Assembly: GCF_006539145.1 (NCBI RefSeq)
Contig: NZ_BJML01000007.1
Location: 160,729 to 224,728 of the forward strand
Reading direction: 5' to 3'
DNA: 64,000 nt
Source: Microbacterium testaceum
Lineage (GTDB): Bacteria > Actinomycetota > Actinomycetes > Actinomycetales > Microbacteriaceae
In this document: positions 43,000 to 52,020 of the stretch, piece after piece
How the letters are laid out: the number at the start of each line of letters is the position of its first letter
Numbering within the stretch: the stretch's first letter is position 1
Translations under genes and position numbers: made by a program
Notes under the pieces: generated by a model
Database searches by the model: none
Told to the model about the DNA's origin: nothing
What the model saw: only the letters and a program-made list of their open reading frames with translations

Positions 43000-43005
43000 G
43001 CCCCG

Positions 43006-43039
43006 TCCGCCCTCGCCGGGGGGTGTTCCCTCGGGCGGA
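43006..43039. terminator. Hairpin between LacI gene and convergent unknown gene
   Basis: TCCGCCC (43006-43012) and GGGCGGA (43033-43039) form a 7-bp stem with a 20-base, partly self-pairing loop, directly after the LacI stop. Confidence 0.4.
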
Positions 43040-43123
43040 GGTCGGGGATGACGCGCCGGTTCGGGATGCCGTGTCGCGGCGCATCCGGCCTGGATTCCGC
43101 GGGACGGTCCGCGACCGTTCGGC

Positions 43124-43747
43124 TCAGACCGCGTTCCACCGCAGCCGCGGGGCGCCCAGGCCCGCCCGCAATGCCGCGGGATCGGCCACCGGGAACATCG
43201 TGACGAGGAGTCCGTCGACGGCGTAGGCCAGAGCCGCGGTGCCCTCGGGAAGCGGGGCGCCGAGCGCGATGCGCGCGGTGCGGCCCTCGGCCTCCTCGGT
43301 GAGGGCATCCGGACGGGCCAGCAACACGGACGCGGCCGCGGTGGCGCGTGACAGGAGCGTCTGCGTGCCGACCCAGGGTACGAACGCCCCGGCGTCGAGC
43401 CCGCACGCGCGTTCGAGTTCGCCCGTCAGCCACCGCTCGCGCTTGAGGCCGTAGGGGGTCGGCGTGGTCGAGAGAAGGTAGCCGTACACGTGCAGCACAC
43501 CGGCGTTCCCCACCGGCCACGAGGCCTCGAGCCCCGCCCGCGCGTGCAGCTCGTCGAAGAGGGGGCGAGCGAGGACCGCGGCTGCGACGTTCTCGTCGAT
43601 CACGCTCGAGCGACCCCACGCGGCGAAGCGTCCCGCGGCGGCGTCGTCGGCGAGCGCGGTCGAGAGCCACGGCAGAGACGAGATCGCGGCGGCGGGGTCG
43701 GACAGGGCCCGGGCGGCGGCGGCGTCGAGGGCGGCGGAGGAGGTCAC
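43124..43747 (-). CDS. Conserved-looking hypothetical protein
   Basis: A 207-residue protein that I cannot assign. It is rich in Ala and Leu and predicted soluble. Recognisable strings are FAAWGRSSVIDENVAAAVLA, VLHVYGYLLSTTPTPYGLKR and RWLTGELERACGL, DAGAFVPWVGTQTLL. The GYLLSTTPTPYGLKRERW part looks like a structured active-site or binding loop. It has one Cys and no membrane segment or signal. It stands alone between the LacI operon (convergent) and the HAD-Phn operon (divergent). Codon use is as in the neighbours, so it is a real gene. An amino-acid-related role is possible but unsupported. Confidence 0.65.
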   Translation of the reverse strand: MTSSAALDAAAARALSDPAAAISSLPWLSTALADDAAAGRFAAWGRSSVIDENVAAAVLARPLFDELHARAGLEASWPVGNAGVLHVYGYLLSTTPTPYGLKRERWLTGELERACGLDAGAFVPWVGTQTLLSRATAAASVLLARPDALTEEAEGRTARIALGAPLPEGTAALAYAVDGLLVTMFPVADPAALRAGLGAPRLRWNAV

Positions 43748-43808
43748 CGCTCCACGCTAGAGCCGGAGCGGGGGCGCACAGGTGCCGTTCATCCAGCGTT
43801 TACACGGC

Positions 43809-43855
43809 GTGGACATTGCGTCCACATTTGAGGTGCAACATGGACGCAACGTCCA
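43809..43855 (+). promoter_or_regulatory. Two matching palindromic operators of the HAD-Phn operon
   Basis: Site 1 is GTGGACATTGCGTCCAC (43809-43825) and site 2 is TGGACGCAACGTCCA (43841-43855). Site 2 read on the other strand is TGGACGTTGCGTCCA, which differs from the core of site 1 by a single base. Their centres are 31 bp apart, about three helical turns. They lie directly before the HAD gene start (43872). The RpiR gene that ends the operon is the likely binder. Confidence 0.7.
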
Positions 43856-43871
43856 CGACAGGAGTCTCCCC

Positions 43872-44558
43872 GTGCCCCGCCCCGTTCTCATTTTCGACTT
43901 CGACGGCACCGTCGCCGTCGGCGACGGCCCGCTGCTGGCCTACGCCCGCGCGGTCGCCGTGCACACGGCATCCGCCGACGACTTCGTCTCGGCCGTCGCC
44001 GCCCACCTCGCCGCCCCGACGGACGACGTCATCGACGGCTACGACGCCGTCCGTCGCGTGGCCCTCGAGGCCGGCGTCGACGACGACGACCTGGCGTCGG
44101 CGTACGCCCTCAGTCGCACGCAGCTCGGCAGTGTCGACGCGCCGGTGTCGACGGCTCGCGGCCTCGCGGATTTCCTCGCAGACGTGGATGCCGAGCGGCT
44201 CCTCGTCACGAACGCCCCCGCCACCCGCCTCGACGAGGCGCTCGCCGCGATGGGCCTGGACGGCTTGTTCGACCGCATCGTCACCGACGCTTCCAAGCCC
44301 GCAGGGCTCGAGACCCTGCTCGACGACCTCGACGACGGCATCTGCGTGCTCGCGGTCGGCGACGTCTGGCGCAACGACCTCGCCCCCGCCCACGCCCGTG
44401 GTCTCGACACCGCTCTCGTCGGCGGATACGCCGATGCCGCCGCCGCTCCCACCTTCCGCGCCGACACCCTCGACGAGCTGCTGCCCGCACTCGCCGCGTG
44501 GGTCGACGCCGCCCACGTCGACGTTCCCCCCGCCGCACACCTCCCTTCTCACGCCTGA
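43872..44558 (+). CDS. HAD family hydrolase
   Basis: A 228-residue haloacid dehalogenase superfamily hydrolase. Motif I is IFDFDGTVAVGDG (residues 7-19) with the nucleophile Asp and the +2 Asp. Motif II is LLVTNAPATRLDEAL, motif III Lys is probably in VTDASKPAGLETL and motif IV is VLAVGDVWRNDLAPA. The helical cap between I and II has about 90 residues, as in phosphatase and phosphonatase-like HADs. As first gene of the operon with a PhnCDE-type importer it may dephosphorylate the imported organophosphorus compound. GTG 43872 has AGGAG eight bases upstream. Confidence 0.8.
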   Translation: MPRPVLIFDFDGTVAVGDGPLLAYARAVAVHTASADDFVSAVAAHLAAPTDDVIDGYDAVRRVALEAGVDDDDLASAYALSRTQLGSVDAPVSTARGLADFLADVDAERLLVTNAPATRLDEALAAMGLDGLFDRIVTDASKPAGLETLLDDLDDGICVLAVGDVWRNDLAPAHARGLDTALVGGYADAAAAPTFRADTLDELLPALAAWVDAAHVDVPPAAHLPSHA

Positions 44559-44583
44559 ATCCCACCCGAACCGCAGAGGAATC

Positions 44584-45558
44584 ATGAACACTCGTCGCAC
44601 CCGTCTCGCCGCGGCCTTCGCCACCGCCGCCCTCGCCTCGATCGCCCTGGCCGGTTGCTCCGGAACCGCGGGCGCCGCCTCCGGTCCCGCCGCCGACCCG
44701 AGCTCGCTCGTGCTCGCGCTCGTTCCCTCGCAGGACCAGGCGAACCTCGTCGACACCGCGAAGCCCCTCACCGACATGCTCACCGAGAAGCTCGGCATCC
44801 CGGTCACCGGGGTCGTGTCGAAGGACTACCAGGCCGCCGTCGAGGCGATGGGGGCGGGCCAGGCGCAGATCGGCTTCCTCCCCTCGCTGCAGCTGTGGCA
44901 GGCGAACGACCGCTACGGCGCCTCGGTCGTGCTGCAGACCGAGCGCAACGGCAACATCACCTACCCGGGCCAGTTCATGACGAACAACCCCGACAAGTAC
45001 TGCGAGACCCCGGTCGTGGAGCGCGACGGCATGTCGTTCTGCAACGGTGCCGACGCCCTGCAGGGCCCCGCGGGTCTCGACAGCATCTCGAAGATCGCCG
45101 GCGCCAAGGTCGCCGTGCTCGGGCCCGGTTCGCCCGCCGGCTACATCTACCCGATGCTCGCGCTGAAAGAGGCTGGCGTCGACATCGACAGCGGCTTCCA
45201 GAAGGTGCCCGTCACGGCCAACGACGCCTCGGTGCTCGCGGTCTACAACGGCGACGCCGAGGTCGGCTTCAGCTTCTGGGACGCCCGCACCCTGGTGAAG
45301 AAGGACAAGTCCGACGTGGGCCAGAAGGTCGTCGTCTTCGGCCTGACCAACGAGATCCCGAACGACGGGGTGGCCGTGTCGAAGGACCTCTCGCCCGAGC
45401 TGCAGCAGAAGATCTCGACGGCGCTCGCCGACTACTCCGCGACCGACGAGGGCTCCGCCGCACTCAAGGCCGTGTACTCGATCACCAAGCTCGCCCCGGC
45501 CGACCCCTCGTCGCTCGACGTGGTCGCCCGCGCCGCTCAGCAGCTCGGGCTCCAGTGA
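44584..45558 (+). CDS. phnD: Phosphonate-type ABC transporter substrate-binding lipoprotein
   Basis: A 324-residue PhnD/PtxB-like binding protein. The signal and lipobox end ASIALAGC (Cys at about residue 24). [20 protein letters not shown], then [21 protein letters not shown] and [17 protein letters not shown], are the phosphonate-binding-family core. [20 protein letters not shown] has two Cys that could form a disulfide in the exported protein. [19 protein letters not shown] is the usual Ser-rich phosphate-contact loop. It should bind a phosphonate, phosphite or phosphate ester outside the cell. GAGGAA precedes the ATG. Confidence 0.88.
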   Translation: MNTRRTRLAAAFATAALASIALAGCSGTAGAASGPAADPSSLVLALVPSQDQANLVDTAKPLTDMLTEKLGIPVTGVVSKDYQAAVEAMGAGQAQIGFLPSLQLWQANDRYGASVVLQTERNGNITYPGQFMTNNPDKYCETPVVERDGMSFCNGADALQGPAGLDSISKIAGAKVAVLGPGSPAGYIYPMLALKEAGVDIDSGFQKVPVTANDASVLAVYNGDAEVGFSFWDARTLVKKDKSDVGQKVVVFGLTNEIPNDGVAVSKDLSPELQQKISTALADYSATDEGSAALKAVYSITKLAPADPSSLDVVARAAQQLGLQ

Positions 45559-46373
45559 CCACCGGAACGCTCACCCCGGGCGTCGAGGCTCTGGCCTCGG
45601 CGCCCTGGGGCATCCGCCTCGACGGCGTCTCGGTGCGCTATCCCAACGGCACGGTGGGGCTCAAGAACGTCTCGCTCGACATCGCGCCGGGAGAACTCAT
45701 CGCCGTGGTGGGGCTCTCGGGGTCCGGTAAATCGACTCTGATCCGCACGATCAACGGCCTCGTGCCCGCGACCTCCGGCATCGTCGAAGTGGGCGGTCGC
45801 CGCGTCGACGGCGCTTCGGGTCGTCGACTGCGCGAACTCCGCGGACACATCGGCATGGTGTTCCAGAGCTTCAACCTGGCCGGGCGCACCACGGTGCTCA
45901 ACAACGTGCTCGTCGGTCGTCTGGCTCACACCCCCCTCTGGCGCACGCTCTTCGGCGCCTACCGCGAGGGCGACCGTCGCCTGGCGTTCGAGGCCCTCGA
46001 CCGCGTGGGCCTCCTGCCCAAGGTCTGGGACCGCGCGTCGGCCCTCTCCGGCGGGCAACAGCAGCGTGTGGCCATCGCCCGCGCGCTGACGCAGCAGCCG
46101 CGCATCGTCCTCGCCGACGAACCGGTCGCGAGCCTCGACCCGCCCACGGCCCGCGGCGTCATGGACGACCTCCGTCGCATCAACGAGGACCTCGGCATCA
46201 CGGTCCTCGTCAACCTGCACCTGCTGGATCTCGCCCGCGAGTACGGCACGCGCATGATCGGCATGCGCGCCGGAGAGATCGTGTACGACGGCCCCGCGGC
46301 ATCCGCCACCGATGACGACTTCGCGCAGATTTACGGCCGCTCAGTGACCGCAGCCGACAGGCTCGAGCGATGA
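45555..46373 (+). CDS. phnC: Phosphonate-type ABC transporter ATPase
   Basis: A 272-residue ABC ATPase. The Walker A motif is GLSGSGKST (from about residue 53), the Q-loop is [13 protein letters not shown], the signature is [16 protein letters not shown] and Walker B is [14 protein letters not shown]; the H-loop His is in [13 protein letters not shown]. The FNL-R-T-V-NNVL-GRL-pattern after the Q-loop is typical of PhnC. GTG 45555 overlaps the phnD stop (GTGA). It powers the two permeases encoded next. Confidence 0.92.
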   Translation: MTTGTLTPGVEALASAPWGIRLDGVSVRYPNGTVGLKNVSLDIAPGELIAVVGLSGSGKSTLIRTINGLVPATSGIVEVGGRRVDGASGRRLRELRGHIGMVFQSFNLAGRTTVLNNVLVGRLAHTPLWRTLFGAYREGDRRLAFEALDRVGLLPKVWDRASALSGGQQQRVAIARALTQQPRIVLADEPVASLDPPTARGVMDDLRRINEDLGITVLVNLHLLDLAREYGTRMIGMRAGEIVYDGPAASATDDDFAQIYGRSVTAADRLER

Positions 46374-47164
46374 CGGTGCTGACCGTTCCGCCGCGTCCGA
46401 AGGGGCGATGGATGCCGTGGACCGCCGCGAGCGTCGTCGTCGCGGTGACCGTCTTCATGTGCCTGCCCGTGGTCGGGGTGGGCCTCGACGTCGCCGCGAT
46501 CGCGCGCAACTGGCAGCAGGGCGCGCTGCGTGTCGGCGAACTGCTCACCCCCGACTGGTCGTTCTTTCCGCGCACCGTCGGTCCGATCCTCGAGACGCTG
46601 CAGATGGCGGTCATCGGCACCGCGGTGGGTGCCGCGATCTCTCTGCCGGTGAGCTTCTGGGCGGCCCGGCCCACGAACCCCTTCACCCCGACGCGGGCGG
46701 CGGTGCGCGGCATCCTGAACGTCGTCCGTGCCGTTCCCGAGCTCGTCTACGCGGCGGTGCTCGTCGCCATGGTCGGGGTGGGGGCTCTTCCCGGCATCCT
46801 GGCGCTGGTGCTGTTCAACGTCGGCATCATCGTCAAACTCGTCTCCGAGTCGATCGACGCGACCGACCTCGGCCCCCTCGAGGCCGGCCGCGCCGCGGGC
46901 GCGACGCAGACGCAGATCAACCGCGCGATCGCCCTGCCCGACACCTGGCCCGCCTTCGTGTCGCAGACGCTCTACGTCTTCGAACTGAACGTGCGCGCGT
47001 CCACCGTGCTGGGGCTCGTCGGCGCGGGCGGTATCGGCCTGCTCATCGACGCCGTCCGCACCTTCTACCGCTACGACCAGCTTTCGCTCATCATCGTCGA
47101 GATCCTCGTGATCGTCGTCGTGCTCGACACCGTCAGTGACGCGATCCGCCGGAGGCTCGTATGA
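46370..47164 (+). CDS. phnE: Phosphonate-type ABC transporter permease 1
   Basis: A 264-residue permease with about six helices. The EAA loop [20 protein letters not shown] (about residues 169-188) and GIFxxVL-like C-terminal run [17 protein letters not shown] are typical of Phn[21 protein letters not shown] is the family's helix 3 motif. ATGA overlaps both the ATPase gene and the second permease. Two different PhnE chains are usual in such systems of Actinobacteria. Confidence 0.9.
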   Translation: MTVLTVPPRPKGRWMPWTAASVVVAVTVFMCLPVVGVGLDVAAIARNWQQGALRVGELLTPDWSFFPRTVGPILETLQMAVIGTAVGAAISLPVSFWAARPTNPFTPTRAAVRGILNVVRAVPELVYAAVLVAMVGVGALPGILALVLFNVGIIVKLVSESIDATDLGPLEAGRAAGATQTQINRAIALPDTWPAFVSQTLYVFELNVRASTVLGLVGAGGIGLLIDAVRTFYRYDQLSLIIVEILVIVVVLDTVSDAIRRRLV

Positions 47165-47985
47165 CCGCCCTCGCCCCCGCACGCCCCGCCGCGCTCGTCG
47201 TGCCGCCCCGCCGCCGGCGCCCCCTGCGCACCCTGTCGTGGGTCGTCGTCAGCGTCATCGTGATCGTCGGGTTCTGGTCCGCCGACATCGCGTGGTCGCG
47301 GCTCGGCGAGCTGCCCGCCGAGATCGCGCGCTACCTGGGGCTCATGTTCGGCTCCCCGAACTGGTCGAAGCTCCCCGAGGCTCTGTGGCAGACCTGGCGC
47401 AGCGTCGAGATGGCGTGGATCGGCACGGTGCTCGGCATCCTGATCGCCACCCCGCTCTCGCTGATCTCGGCGCGCGGCTTCGGACCGGCGCCCGTGCGCG
47501 CGGTGCTGCGCTTCGTCTTCTCGCTCGTGCGGGCGGTCCCCGAGCTCGTGTTCGCGATCATCATCCTGTCGGTCACGGGACTCACCCCGCTCACCGGCGC
47601 GCTCGCGCTCGCGATCGGCGGTGTCGGAACGCTCGGCAAGTGGGGCTACGAGGCCGTCGAGAACGTCGCGCCGGGCCCCATCGAGGCCGCCCGCGCGGCC
47701 GGCGGTTCCACCGCCCAGGTGCTCCGCTGGGGCGTGTGGCCCCAGGCGTCGCCGACGTTCCTGTCGTTCTGGTTGTACCGCTTCGAGATCAACGTGCGTG
47801 CGTCGGCCGTCCTCGGCTTGATCGGGGTCGGCGGAATCGGCGACATGCTCACCTCGTACACCCAGTACCGTGAGTGGTCGACGGTCGGGATGCTCCTGAT
47901 CGTCGTGGTCGTCGTCACCGTCGCGATCGACGCGGTCTCGGGCCGCATCCGCCGCCGCATCATGGAGGGTCCGCGTGTCCGCTGA
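47161..47985 (+). CDS. phnE: Phosphonate-type ABC transporter permease 2
   Basis: A 274-residue second permease, paralogous to the first: [20 protein letters not shown] and the EAA loop EAARAAGGSTAQVLRWGVWP match. It ends RRRIMEGPRVR and overlaps the regulator gene that follows by 11 bases in another frame. It should pair with permease 1 as heterodimer in the membrane. Confidence 0.9.
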   Translation: MTALAPARPAALVVPPRRRRPLRTLSWVVVSVIVIVGFWSADIAWSRLGELPAEIARYLGLMFGSPNWSKLPEALWQTWRSVEMAWIGTVLGILIATPLSLISARGFGPAPVRAVLRFVFSLVRAVPELVFAIIILSVTGLTPLTGALALAIGGVGTLGKWGYEAVENVAPGPIEAARAAGGSTAQVLRWGVWPQASPTFLSFWLYRFEINVRASAVLGLIGVGGIGDMLTSYTQYREWSTVGMLLIVVVVVTVAIDAVSGRIRRRIMEGPRVR

Positions 47986-48823
47986 GGTCCCCGTGACCGC
48001 CCGCATCGCGGCCGTCCGCAATTCCCTCCAGCCGAGCGAGCGTCGCGTCGCCGATCTCATCGTCGACGATCCGGATGCCGTGATCGAACTCACCGCCCAG
48101 CAGATCGCCGATCGCGTGGGGGTGGGGCGATCCACGGTGGTGCGCGCCTGCCAGACCTTCGGGTACCGCGGCTATCCGCAACTGCGCGTGGCGCTCGCGG
48201 CCGAACGTGGCCGTCGCGCGGTGCCCCCGGTCGCCCAGGACGGCGCCCTCGGCGGCATCCGTTCGTCGATCGATCGCATCGCCGACGACCTGCGCACCGC
48301 CACGGGCCTGCTGGATGCCGACGGGGTCGACGCCGCGGTAGAAGCGGTGGTGACCGCCCGGCGCCTGCTCGTCGTCGCGAGCGGCCTGTCCGCCCCGGTC
48401 GCGACCGACCTCGCGATGCGCCTGACCGCCGTGGGGCGCCCGGCCGAGACTCTCGGCGACCCGATCGGTCAGCAGATCGCCGCGCGCCACCTGTCGCCCG
48501 ACGACGTGTGCGTGGTGATCAGCGGTTCGGGCGCCAACGAGGCGAGCCTGCGGGCGGCTTCGGCGGCACGGGCGGCCGGAGCGCGCGTGATCGCCCTGAC
48601 CTCGTTCGTCGCCTCGCCGTTGACCGAGCGCGCCGATCTGTCGCTCGTCCTCGCCTCGGGCGGGACCTTCCGCGACGAGCTCGAGCACACCTCCCGCATC
48701 GCCCACGCGGTCTTCGCCGAGGCGTTCGTCGACGCCGTCGCTCGCGCCCGGGCGGGCGACGCCGACCTCGCCCGCGAGCGCGTGCTCGAGATCCTGTCCG
48801 ACAACCTCGGCGACGCCGGCTGA
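47975..48823 (+). CDS. RpiR/MurR family transcriptional regulator
   Basis: A 282-residue regulator with an N-terminal RpiR helix-turn-helix and a C-terminal SIS sugar-phosphate-binding domain. The HTH is LTAQQIADRVGVGRSTVVRA, CQTFGYRGYPQLRVALA (about residues 38-75). SIS features are RLLVVASGLSAPVATDLAMR and VCVVISGSGANEASLRAASA, then ARVIALTSFVASPL. RpiR proteins sense phosphorylated sugars or amino sugars. Here it closes the HAD-PhnDCEE operon, hinting that the imported ligand is a phosphorylated sugar-like compound, not a simple phosphonate. It probably binds the two palindromes at 43809-43855. Confidence 0.9.
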   Translation: MSAEVPVTARIAAVRNSLQPSERRVADLIVDDPDAVIELTAQQIADRVGVGRSTVVRACQTFGYRGYPQLRVALAAERGRRAVPPVAQDGALGGIRSSIDRIADDLRTATGLLDADGVDAAVEAVVTARRLLVVASGLSAPVATDLAMRLTAVGRPAETLGDPIGQQIAARHLSPDDVCVVISGSGANEASLRAASAARAAGARVIALTSFVASPLTERADLSLVLASGGTFRDELEHTSRIAHAVFAEAFVDAVARARAGDADLARERVLEILSDNLGDAG

Positions 48824-48869
48824 GGTTCCGGGGCCCGGTCCTGCGACACCCCGTTCCGCTGCGGGGTTC

Positions 48870-48935
48870 GTCCGTGCCGTCATGCGGCCGACACGCCGAC
48901 TCGGCATGCCGGCGCCCGGCGTGTCGGGCACGGAC
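48870..48935. terminator. Nested double palindrome between convergent genes
   Basis: Outer arms GTCCGTGCC (48870-48878) and GGCACGGAC (48927-48935) enclose inner arms CGACACGCCG (48889-48898) and CGGCGTGTCG (48917-48926). Further out, CCGGGGCCCGG (48828-48838) is mirrored by GGGCCCGGCCCC near 48950. The whole 140-bp gap can therefore fold into one long arm. It is probably a bidirectional terminator between the RpiR and PucR genes. Confidence 0.55.
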
Positions 48936-48963
48936 TCCGCCCGACGGCCCGGGCCCGGCCCCG

Positions 48964-50493
48964 CTACTCCGCGAGCCGCAGTGCGGTCCAGATCTCCGCC
49001 CGCGCGGCGAACGACGACAGGTCGCGGCCCAGCACGCGCTCCGCCTGACCGATGCGCGCGCGAACGGTGTGGCGATGGATGCCGAGGGCCTGGGCGGTGG
49101 CCTCGTGCGAGCAATCGTGGGCGAGCCAGGCGTCGAGAGTCTCGAGCAGCGCGGATCCCTGTGCCTCATCGTGGGCGCGCAGGGGAGTGAGCGCGCCCGC
49201 CGCGACACTGCGTGCGGCCTCGGAACCGAGGGCGGCGAGCAGCCCCGCGCGCGCCGTGTCGGCGAAGTCGGCGACCCCGGGCGCCGAGAGCCGCTCGCGC
49301 GCCGTACGCGCCTGCGTGAGGGCGCTCGAGAACGCGTCGTATCCGGTGGGGGCGGAGCACCCGACGACGATCTCGAAGCGGTCGGCTATTTCGTCCAGCA
49401 GGGCGCGTCCCGCGGTGGGCACGACGATGACGAGTCCGTCGTCCCCGCGGCCGAAGAACATCTCGCCGCGCCCCTCTTGGGCACGCATCTCGAGCCACTC
49501 GCCGAGGGCGGCGGATCGCGACGACGTGCCAGGGGTCAGGGCGACGAGCACCGGGGCCGAGGGGAGGGGGCCGAACAGGTCGCGCGACGCGCGCCGCGCG
49601 AGGGTCGGATCGTCGGTGCCGAGCGACTGCACGAGCCCGGCGCGGAACGTACCGATCGCCCGGCTCAGCCCGTCCTGCTGTTCGAGGGCGAGGGCGGCCA
49701 TGGCCACGACGGCCGTGACGACGCTGCGCGCCTCGTGGTCGAGGTCGTCGTCGGCGATCGCGAGGGCTCCGCGCAGGTGCCCGCCCCGCCCGAGGGTCTG
49801 CAGGCTCACGGCGGATCCCGCGACCCGCAGGCTGGATGCCGCTCGCGTCCCGCGGCGGAGCATCGTGGTCACCTCCGTCGTCACCGCGTCGACCGCCGGG
49901 GTGGCGAGGGAACCGGCGGGGTACGCGGTGCGCAGGGCCCCGGCCGCGTCGAACAGCCCGACCCAGCAGTCGAGCTGCCTCGACAGCTCTGCCAGGGTGG
50001 CGGTCAGCCCGTCGGGGCGGAGGGCCGCCAGAGAGACGGCGCGTTGAGCGGCGAGCGACCAACTGCGGCGGGCGTAGGCGTCGGCGGCGATCGCCTCGGC
50101 GCCGGCCCGGGCCACCGCGATGAAGGGCGTGCGGTAGGGCACTTCGAACAGCGGCATCCCCGCGGTGAGGCAAGCCGCGGCGAGTCCCGCCGGGATGCCG
50201 TCGCGCACCACTTCGGTACCGAAGCCGAGCGCCCGCACGCCCCGGGCGACGAGCCGATCCACGTACGCCGTGTAGTCGGCCGTGTCGACGAACTGCGTCC
50301 CCGTCGTCAGCAGCACGAGGCCCTCGCTGAGGAACGGCGTGGGATCGACGAGGTCGCTGGAGTGCACCCATCTCACCGGGCGGTCGATGCTCCCCGGTGA
50401 CAGTTCGTCCTCACCGGTCACCAGGCGCAGGTGCAGGTCGCGGCGGGCGAGGAGGGCCCGCAGACTCGGCGGGGCGACGGCGGTGTCGACCAT
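48964..50493 (-). CDS. PucR-family regulator of putrescine/GABA genes
   Basis: A 509-residue PucR-type regulator. The N-terminal PucR domain (about 1-125) has LRALLARRDLHLRLVTGEDE and RWVHSSDLVDPTPFLSEGLV, LLTTGTQF, its best-known signature. The C-terminal HTH_30 is HEATAQALGIHRHTVRARIG, QAERVLGRDLSSFAARAEIW. It is divergent from the gabT-led amine cluster with 91 bp between the starts, so it should regulate that cluster in response to an amine or amino acid. The ATG at 50491-50493 is followed at once by the PucR domain. The first gene of this family in the window (at 32500) is only distantly similar. Confidence 0.88.
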   Translation of the reverse strand: MVDTAVAPPSLRALLARRDLHLRLVTGEDELSPGSIDRPVRWVHSSDLVDPTPFLSEGLVLLTTGTQFVDTADYTAYVDRLVARGVRALGFGTEVVRDGIPAGLAAACLTAGMPLFEVPYRTPFIAVARAGAEAIAADAYARRSWSLAAQRAVSLAALRPDGLTATLAELSRQLDCWVGLFDAAGALRTAYPAGSLATPAVDAVTTEVTTMLRRGTRAASSLRVAGSAVSLQTLGRGGHLRGALAIADDDLDHEARSVVTAVVAMAALALEQQDGLSRAIGTFRAGLVQSLGTDDPTLARRASRDLFGPLPSAPVLVALTPGTSSRSAALGEWLEMRAQEGRGEMFFGRGDDGLVIVVPTAGRALLDEIADRFEIVVGCSAPTGYDAFSSALTQARTARERLSAPGVADFADTARAGLLAALGSEAARSVAAGALTPLRAHDEAQGSALLETLDAWLAHDCSHEATAQALGIHRHTVRARIGQAERVLGRDLSSFAARAEIWTALRLAE

Positions 50494-50572
50494 GGCAGCT
50501 CCTGTACGACTCGTATACGACGGTGCCTGTGACTGTACATGGAGGAGAGTGCATGTCTCGTGACGGCGTCCG

Positions 50573-50578
50573 TAGCAT
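50573..50578 (+). promoter_or_regulatory. -10 element, predicted leaderless promoter of gabT
   Basis: TAGCAT (50573-50578) is six bases before the ATG at 50585, which would be the first transcribed codon. The divergent gap also has CGTATACG near 50508 and a TGTAC...GTACA pair, candidate PucR sites. Confidence 0.5.
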
Positions 50579-50584
50579 CGCGCC

Positions 50585-51934
50585 ATGAGCCTCGACACCC
50601 TTCCCCTCGTCGGCGGTCCGTCCCTCGCCCAGGAGCGCCGCCTCGTCACCGCCATCCCCGGCCCGCGCTCGCAGGAGCTGCTGGACCGCAAGGCCGTCGC
50701 CGTGGCATCCGGTGTCGGTCATACCGTGCCCATCCAGGCCGTCGCCGCGGGTGGGGGAGTGGTCGTCGACGCCGACGGCAACTCGCTCATCGATCTCGGC
50801 TCGGGCATCGCCGTCACCAGCGTCGGCAACGCCCACCCCGCCGTGGTCAAGGCCGTCCAGGAGCAGGTCGCGGCCTTCACCCACACGTGCTTCATGATCT
50901 CGCCGTACGACTCGTACGTCGCGGTGGCCGAGGCTCTCAACCGCCTCACGCCGGGCGACCACGAGAAGAAGAGCGCCCTGTTCAACTCGGGCGCCGAGGC
51001 CGTCGAGAACGCGGTGAAGATCGCCCGCAAGTTCACCGGACGCCAGGCCGTCGTCGCCTTCGACCACGCCTACCACGGTCGCACCAACCTGACGATGGCG
51101 CTCACGGCGAAGAACATGCCGTACAAGAGCGGCTTCGGTCCTTTCGCGGCGGAGGTCTACCGTGCGCCGCTGTCCTACCCCTTCCGTGACGGATTGTCGG
51201 GCCCGGACGCCGCGGCCAAGGCGATCTCGCTGATCGAGAAGCAGGTCGGCGCCGACAACCTCGCCGCCGTCATCATCGAGCCGATCCAGGGCGAGGGCGG
51301 TTTCATCGTCCCCGCCGACGGCTTCCTCAACGCGATCGTCGACTGGTGCCGCGCCAACGGCGTCGTCTTCATCGCCGACGAGGTGCAGTCGGGCTTCGCG
51401 CGCACCGGCGCGATGTTCGCGAGCGAGCTCTTCGGCATCGTCCCCGACCTGGTCACCACCGCCAAAGGCATCGCCGCCGGCCTGCCGCTCGCGGCCGTCA
51501 CGGGCCGCGCCGACATCATGGATGCCACCCACACGGGCGGACTCGGCGGCACCTACGGCGGTAACCCGATCGCGTGCGCCGCGGCGCTGGCCTCGATCGA
51601 CGCTTTCGAGAACGAGGGCCTGGTCGAGCGCGCCCAGCAGATCGGGGAGCTTCTGAAGGGGCGCCTGCGTGAGCTGCAGAAGGCCGACCCGCGCATCGGC
51701 GACGTGCGCGGACACGGCGCGATGATCGCCGCCGAGTTCGTCGACCCCACCACGGGTGCGCCCGACGCTGCCCTCACCGCGTCCGTGGCGAAGACCGCGA
51801 TCGCCGAAGGCGTCATCGTGCTCACCTGCGGCACCTACGGCAACGTCATCCGCTTCCTCCCGCCGCTGACGATCGGCGACGAACTCCTCAACGAGGGTCT
51901 CGACGTGGTCGCGGCCGCCCTCGCCCGCAACTGA
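50585..51934 (+). CDS. gabT: 4-aminobutyrate--2-oxoglutarate transaminase
   Basis: A 449-residue class III (fold-type I) aminotransferase that converts GABA to succinate semialdehyde. The N-terminal segment LVTAIPGPRSQELLDRKAVA is typical of actinobacterial GabT. FNSGAEAVENAVKIARKFTG and HAYHGRTNLTMALT form the cofactor pocket; VFIADEVQSGFARTGAMFAS has the PLP Asp, and the Schiff-base Lys is K294 in VTTAKGIAAGLPLAAV. GLGGTYGGNPIACAAAL is conserved too. It opens the cluster that also has putrescine oxidase and an aldehyde dehydrogenase, which together run putrescine to succinate. Confidence 0.92.
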   Translation: MSLDTLPLVGGPSLAQERRLVTAIPGPRSQELLDRKAVAVASGVGHTVPIQAVAAGGGVVVDADGNSLIDLGSGIAVTSVGNAHPAVVKAVQEQVAAFTHTCFMISPYDSYVAVAEALNRLTPGDHEKKSALFNSGAEAVENAVKIARKFTGRQAVVAFDHAYHGRTNLTMALTAKNMPYKSGFGPFAAEVYRAPLSYPFRDGLSGPDAAAKAISLIEKQVGADNLAAVIIEPIQGEGGFIVPADGFLNAIVDWCRANGVVFIADEVQSGFARTGAMFASELFGIVPDLVTTAKGIAAGLPLAAVTGRADIMDATHTGGLGGTYGGNPIACAAALASIDAFENEGLVERAQQIGELLKGRLRELQKADPRIGDVRGHGAMIAAEFVDPTTGAPDAALTASVAKTAIAEGVIVLTCGTYGNVIRFLPPLTIGDELLNEGLDVVAAALARN

Positions 51935-52020
51935 CGAACGTCCCGGCGGCGGTGTCGACCCGAACTCCGCCGCCGTCGGGGCCATACCTTCGACTCCGCA
52001 CGACAAGTAAGGACGCTTTC

